This document shows, piece after piece, positions 62,759-64,000 of a DNA stretch of 64,000 bases. The DNA comes from Pseudoflavonifractor gallinarum. GTDB taxonomy: Bacteria; Bacillota; Clostridia; Oscillospirales; Oscillospiraceae. The notes under the pieces were generated by a model that saw only the letters and a program-made list of their open reading frames with translations, was not told where the DNA came from and ran no database searches. Location: NCBI RefSeq assembly GCF_014982855.1, contig NZ_JADCKF010000001.1:62001-126000 (forward strand), written 5' to 3'. The first letter of the stretch is position 1, and every line of letters begins with the position of its first letter. The translations under genes and the position numbers were made by a program.

Positions 62759-63046
62759 ATGTGGCGCGCAGTACTGGCCGCCCTGGTGGTAGTCAATCTG
62801 GTGGAATTTGCCCTGATGGGTTGGGATAAACGGCGGGCCCGGCGGGGCGAGTGGCGGGTGCGGGAGCGGACCTTTTTCCTCCTGGCCCTTCTGGGGGGCG
62901 CCCTGGGCGGGATCGTGGGGATGCAGGTCTTCCGGCACAAGACCAAGCACTGGTACTTTCGTTACGGACTCCCTGCCATCCTGATACTCCAGGGAGGGCT
63001 GGCCCTCTGGCTGGCACTGGGACGCCCCCTCCCCGGCGGCGGGTAA
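62759..63046 (+). CDS. DUF1294 membrane protein
   Basis: A 95-residue protein of the DUF1294 family with about three membrane segments. The motif MGWDKRRARRGEWRVRERTFFLLALLGGALGGIVGMQVFRHKTKHWYF is the family core; the function is unknown. The ATG at 62759 lies 7 bases after AAGGAGG and is preferred to one at 62753 that nearly touches that site. Confidence 0.88.
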   Translation: MWRAVLAALVVVNLVEFALMGWDKRRARRGEWRVRERTFFLLALLGGALGGIVGMQVFRHKTKHWYFRYGLPAILILQGGLALWLALGRPLPGGG

Positions 63047-63082
63047 AAAAAGCGGGTCTGCTGATGCAGACCCGCTTTTTTG
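63045..63082. terminator. Bidirectional terminator, DUF1294 and AEC genes
   Basis: An A/T-flanked stem with arms GCGGGTCTGC / GCAGACCCGC (63052-63061, 63065-63074) serving two convergent genes. Confidence 0.9.
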
Positions 63083-63103
63083 ATGTGGTTCTGGGGCTGG
63101 GCC

Positions 63104-64000
63104 TTAGAGACCGGCGATCCGCTCCGCCACGACCGCCACTACCGGAAGGGTAATGATGGAGAGGAGGGTGGAGAGGGTGACGATCTGAGCCGCGCTCTCG
63201 GTGTCCCGGTCAAACTGCTCGGCAAACATGGCCGTGACGCCGGCCGTGGGCACACCGGACAGGATCACCACGGCGACAAAGCTGATGGGGTTAAGGTGGA
63301 AGGGCAGCAGGATCAGGGCCGTCAGGACGGGAGCCACCACCAGCTTGATGACGGCGCCCAGGTAGAGCCGGGTGTTGCGGAAGGTGGCGGGCAGGTCGGC
63401 GGCCGCCATCTGAGCGCCGATAACCAGCATGGCCAGAGGGGTGTTCAGATCGGCCAGATAGCCGATGGTATTGCCTACCGGGGAGGGCAGGCGGATCTCC
63501 GCAAAGAAGAGGGGCAGCGCAATGAGAATGCCCAGGATGGGCGGGCTGAGCAGGACCTTTTTCACCGAGAAGCGGCTGGGGCCGCCCATAAGGTAGACGC
63601 CGTAGGTCCACACCAGCAGGTTGAAGGCCACAAAGACCGGCATGGAGTACACCAGGCTTCCGTCCCCCAAGATGGCGGACATGAGGGGGAAGCCCATAAA
63701 GCCGGTGTTGCCGAAGATGACGGCAAAACGGAGAGTGTCCCGGCGGTCCAAGTCCTGCCGGCGGAAAAAGCACTGGCAGAGCAGAGCCAGGACCAGATAA
63801 CTGAGGATGACCAGACCAAAGGAAAAGACCATGTCGTGCAGCAGCGCCGGGTCATATTCCACCTGGAGGGAGTCAATGATGATACAGGGCGTCACCACAT
63901 ACAGCAAAAGGAATGAGAGCTGGGGCAGCGCCTCGGGGGTGAGCTTTCCCAGTTTGGCCAGCAGATAGCCAACGCTCATCAGCAGAAAAAGCGTCCCCAC
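63104..64000 (-). CDS. AEC (auxin efflux carrier) family transporter, 5' end outside window
   Basis: A 298-residue part of a ten-segment permease of the AEC family, which exports organic acids or similar anions. The visible start MGTLFLLMSVGYLLAKLGKLTPEAL lacks the first few residues usual in the family, and the frame is open to the window edge, so the true start probably lies just outside. Typical are FGNTGFMGFPLMSAILG in the first half and the NTPLAMLVIGAQMA and SGVPTAGVTAMFAEQFDRD segments in the second. The substrate is unknown. Confidence 0.88.
   Translation of the reverse strand: MGTLFLLMSVGYLLAKLGKLTPEALPQLSFLLLYVVTPCIIIDSLQVEYDPALLHDMVFSFGLVILSYLVLALLCQCFFRRQDLDRRDTLRFAVIFGNTGFMGFPLMSAILGDGSLVYSMPVFVAFNLLVWTYGVYLMGGPSRFSVKKVLLSPPILGILIALPLFFAEIRLPSPVGNTIGYLADLNTPLAMLVIGAQMAAADLPATFRNTRLYLGAVIKLVVAPVLTALILLPFHLNPISFVAVVILSGVPTAGVTAMFAEQFDRDTESAAQIVTLSTLLSIITLPVVAVVAERIAGL

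Overview
The window suggests the chromosome of a spore-forming, high-GC member of the Clostridia, most like the gut Oscillospiraceae (Flavonifractor / Pseudoflavonifractor / Lawsonibacter type). That placement is inference. It rests on Firmicutes gene orders (rpmH-rnpA-yidD-yidC-jag; dnaA-dnaN-yaaA-recF-remB-gyrB-gyrA; yaaO-yaaQ-holB-yaaT), on sporulation genes (gpr, spoIIP, spoIIID, ytvI), a glycine T-box, LexA boxes of the Bacillus type, and GC-rich codon use with good Shine-Dalgarno sites. No rRNA, tRNA, CRISPR array, prophage or intact insertion sequence was seen.

Layout. 1-5.1 kb: end of aspS, a LysM/G5/M23 cell-wall hydrolase, yihY, rpsT and divergent gpr. 5.1-11 kb: T-box-controlled glyS, a membrane-anchored unknown protein, a pentapeptide-repeat protein, and an ECF sigma factor with its DUF4179 partner. 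11-20 kb: lepA, an XRE regulator, pta, then yaaO-like decarboxylase, darA, holB and ricT, and a sugar/maltose O-acetyltransferase. 20.5-30.8 kb: a block transcribed leftward (rnhA, SHOCT protein, gyrA, gyrB, remB, unknown, recF, yaaA, dnaN, dnaA). 29.1-31.0 kb: oriC, with DnaA boxes on both sides of dnaA and a DnaA-trio/DnaA-box unwinding module between dnaA and dnaN; gene direction flips here. 31-36.8 kb: rpmH-rnpA-yidD-yidC-jag, a small gene behind a promoter with two SOS boxes, spoIIID, and a ferredoxin/Crp-Fnr pair. 37-48 kb: ychF, a MarR-ABC-ABC exporter operon, and a repair cluster (lexA, ogt, small membrane protein, xth, ylmH, DUF896) ending in a UroD-family gene. 48-56 kb: carD-like gene beside an AT-rich island, htrA, ytvI, spoIIP, degV, HD protein, MATE pump, shikimate kinase. 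56.7-59.4 kb: a GntR/UTRA regulator and a pair of methenyl-tetrahydromethanopterin-cyclohydrolase (MCH) family genes. 59.5-64 kb: DEAD-box helicase, SLH protein, DUF1294 protein and the 3' part of an AEC-family transporter.

Three things stand out. (1) A roughly 0.4-0.5 kb dispersed repeat is present four times. Each copy lies just downstream of an intrinsic terminator and points the same way as the gene that terminator serves. Its two ends form an imperfect inverted repeat built of paired hairpins. I do not recognise it as a named family. (2) A full-length MCH homologue, normally an enzyme of methanogens and methylotrophs, is followed by a shorter paralogue in which the conserved Arg and Glu of the active-site segment are replaced. 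(3) A small protein with a single C-terminal membrane segment sits behind a consensus promoter overlapped by two LexA boxes, a candidate new SOS effector.
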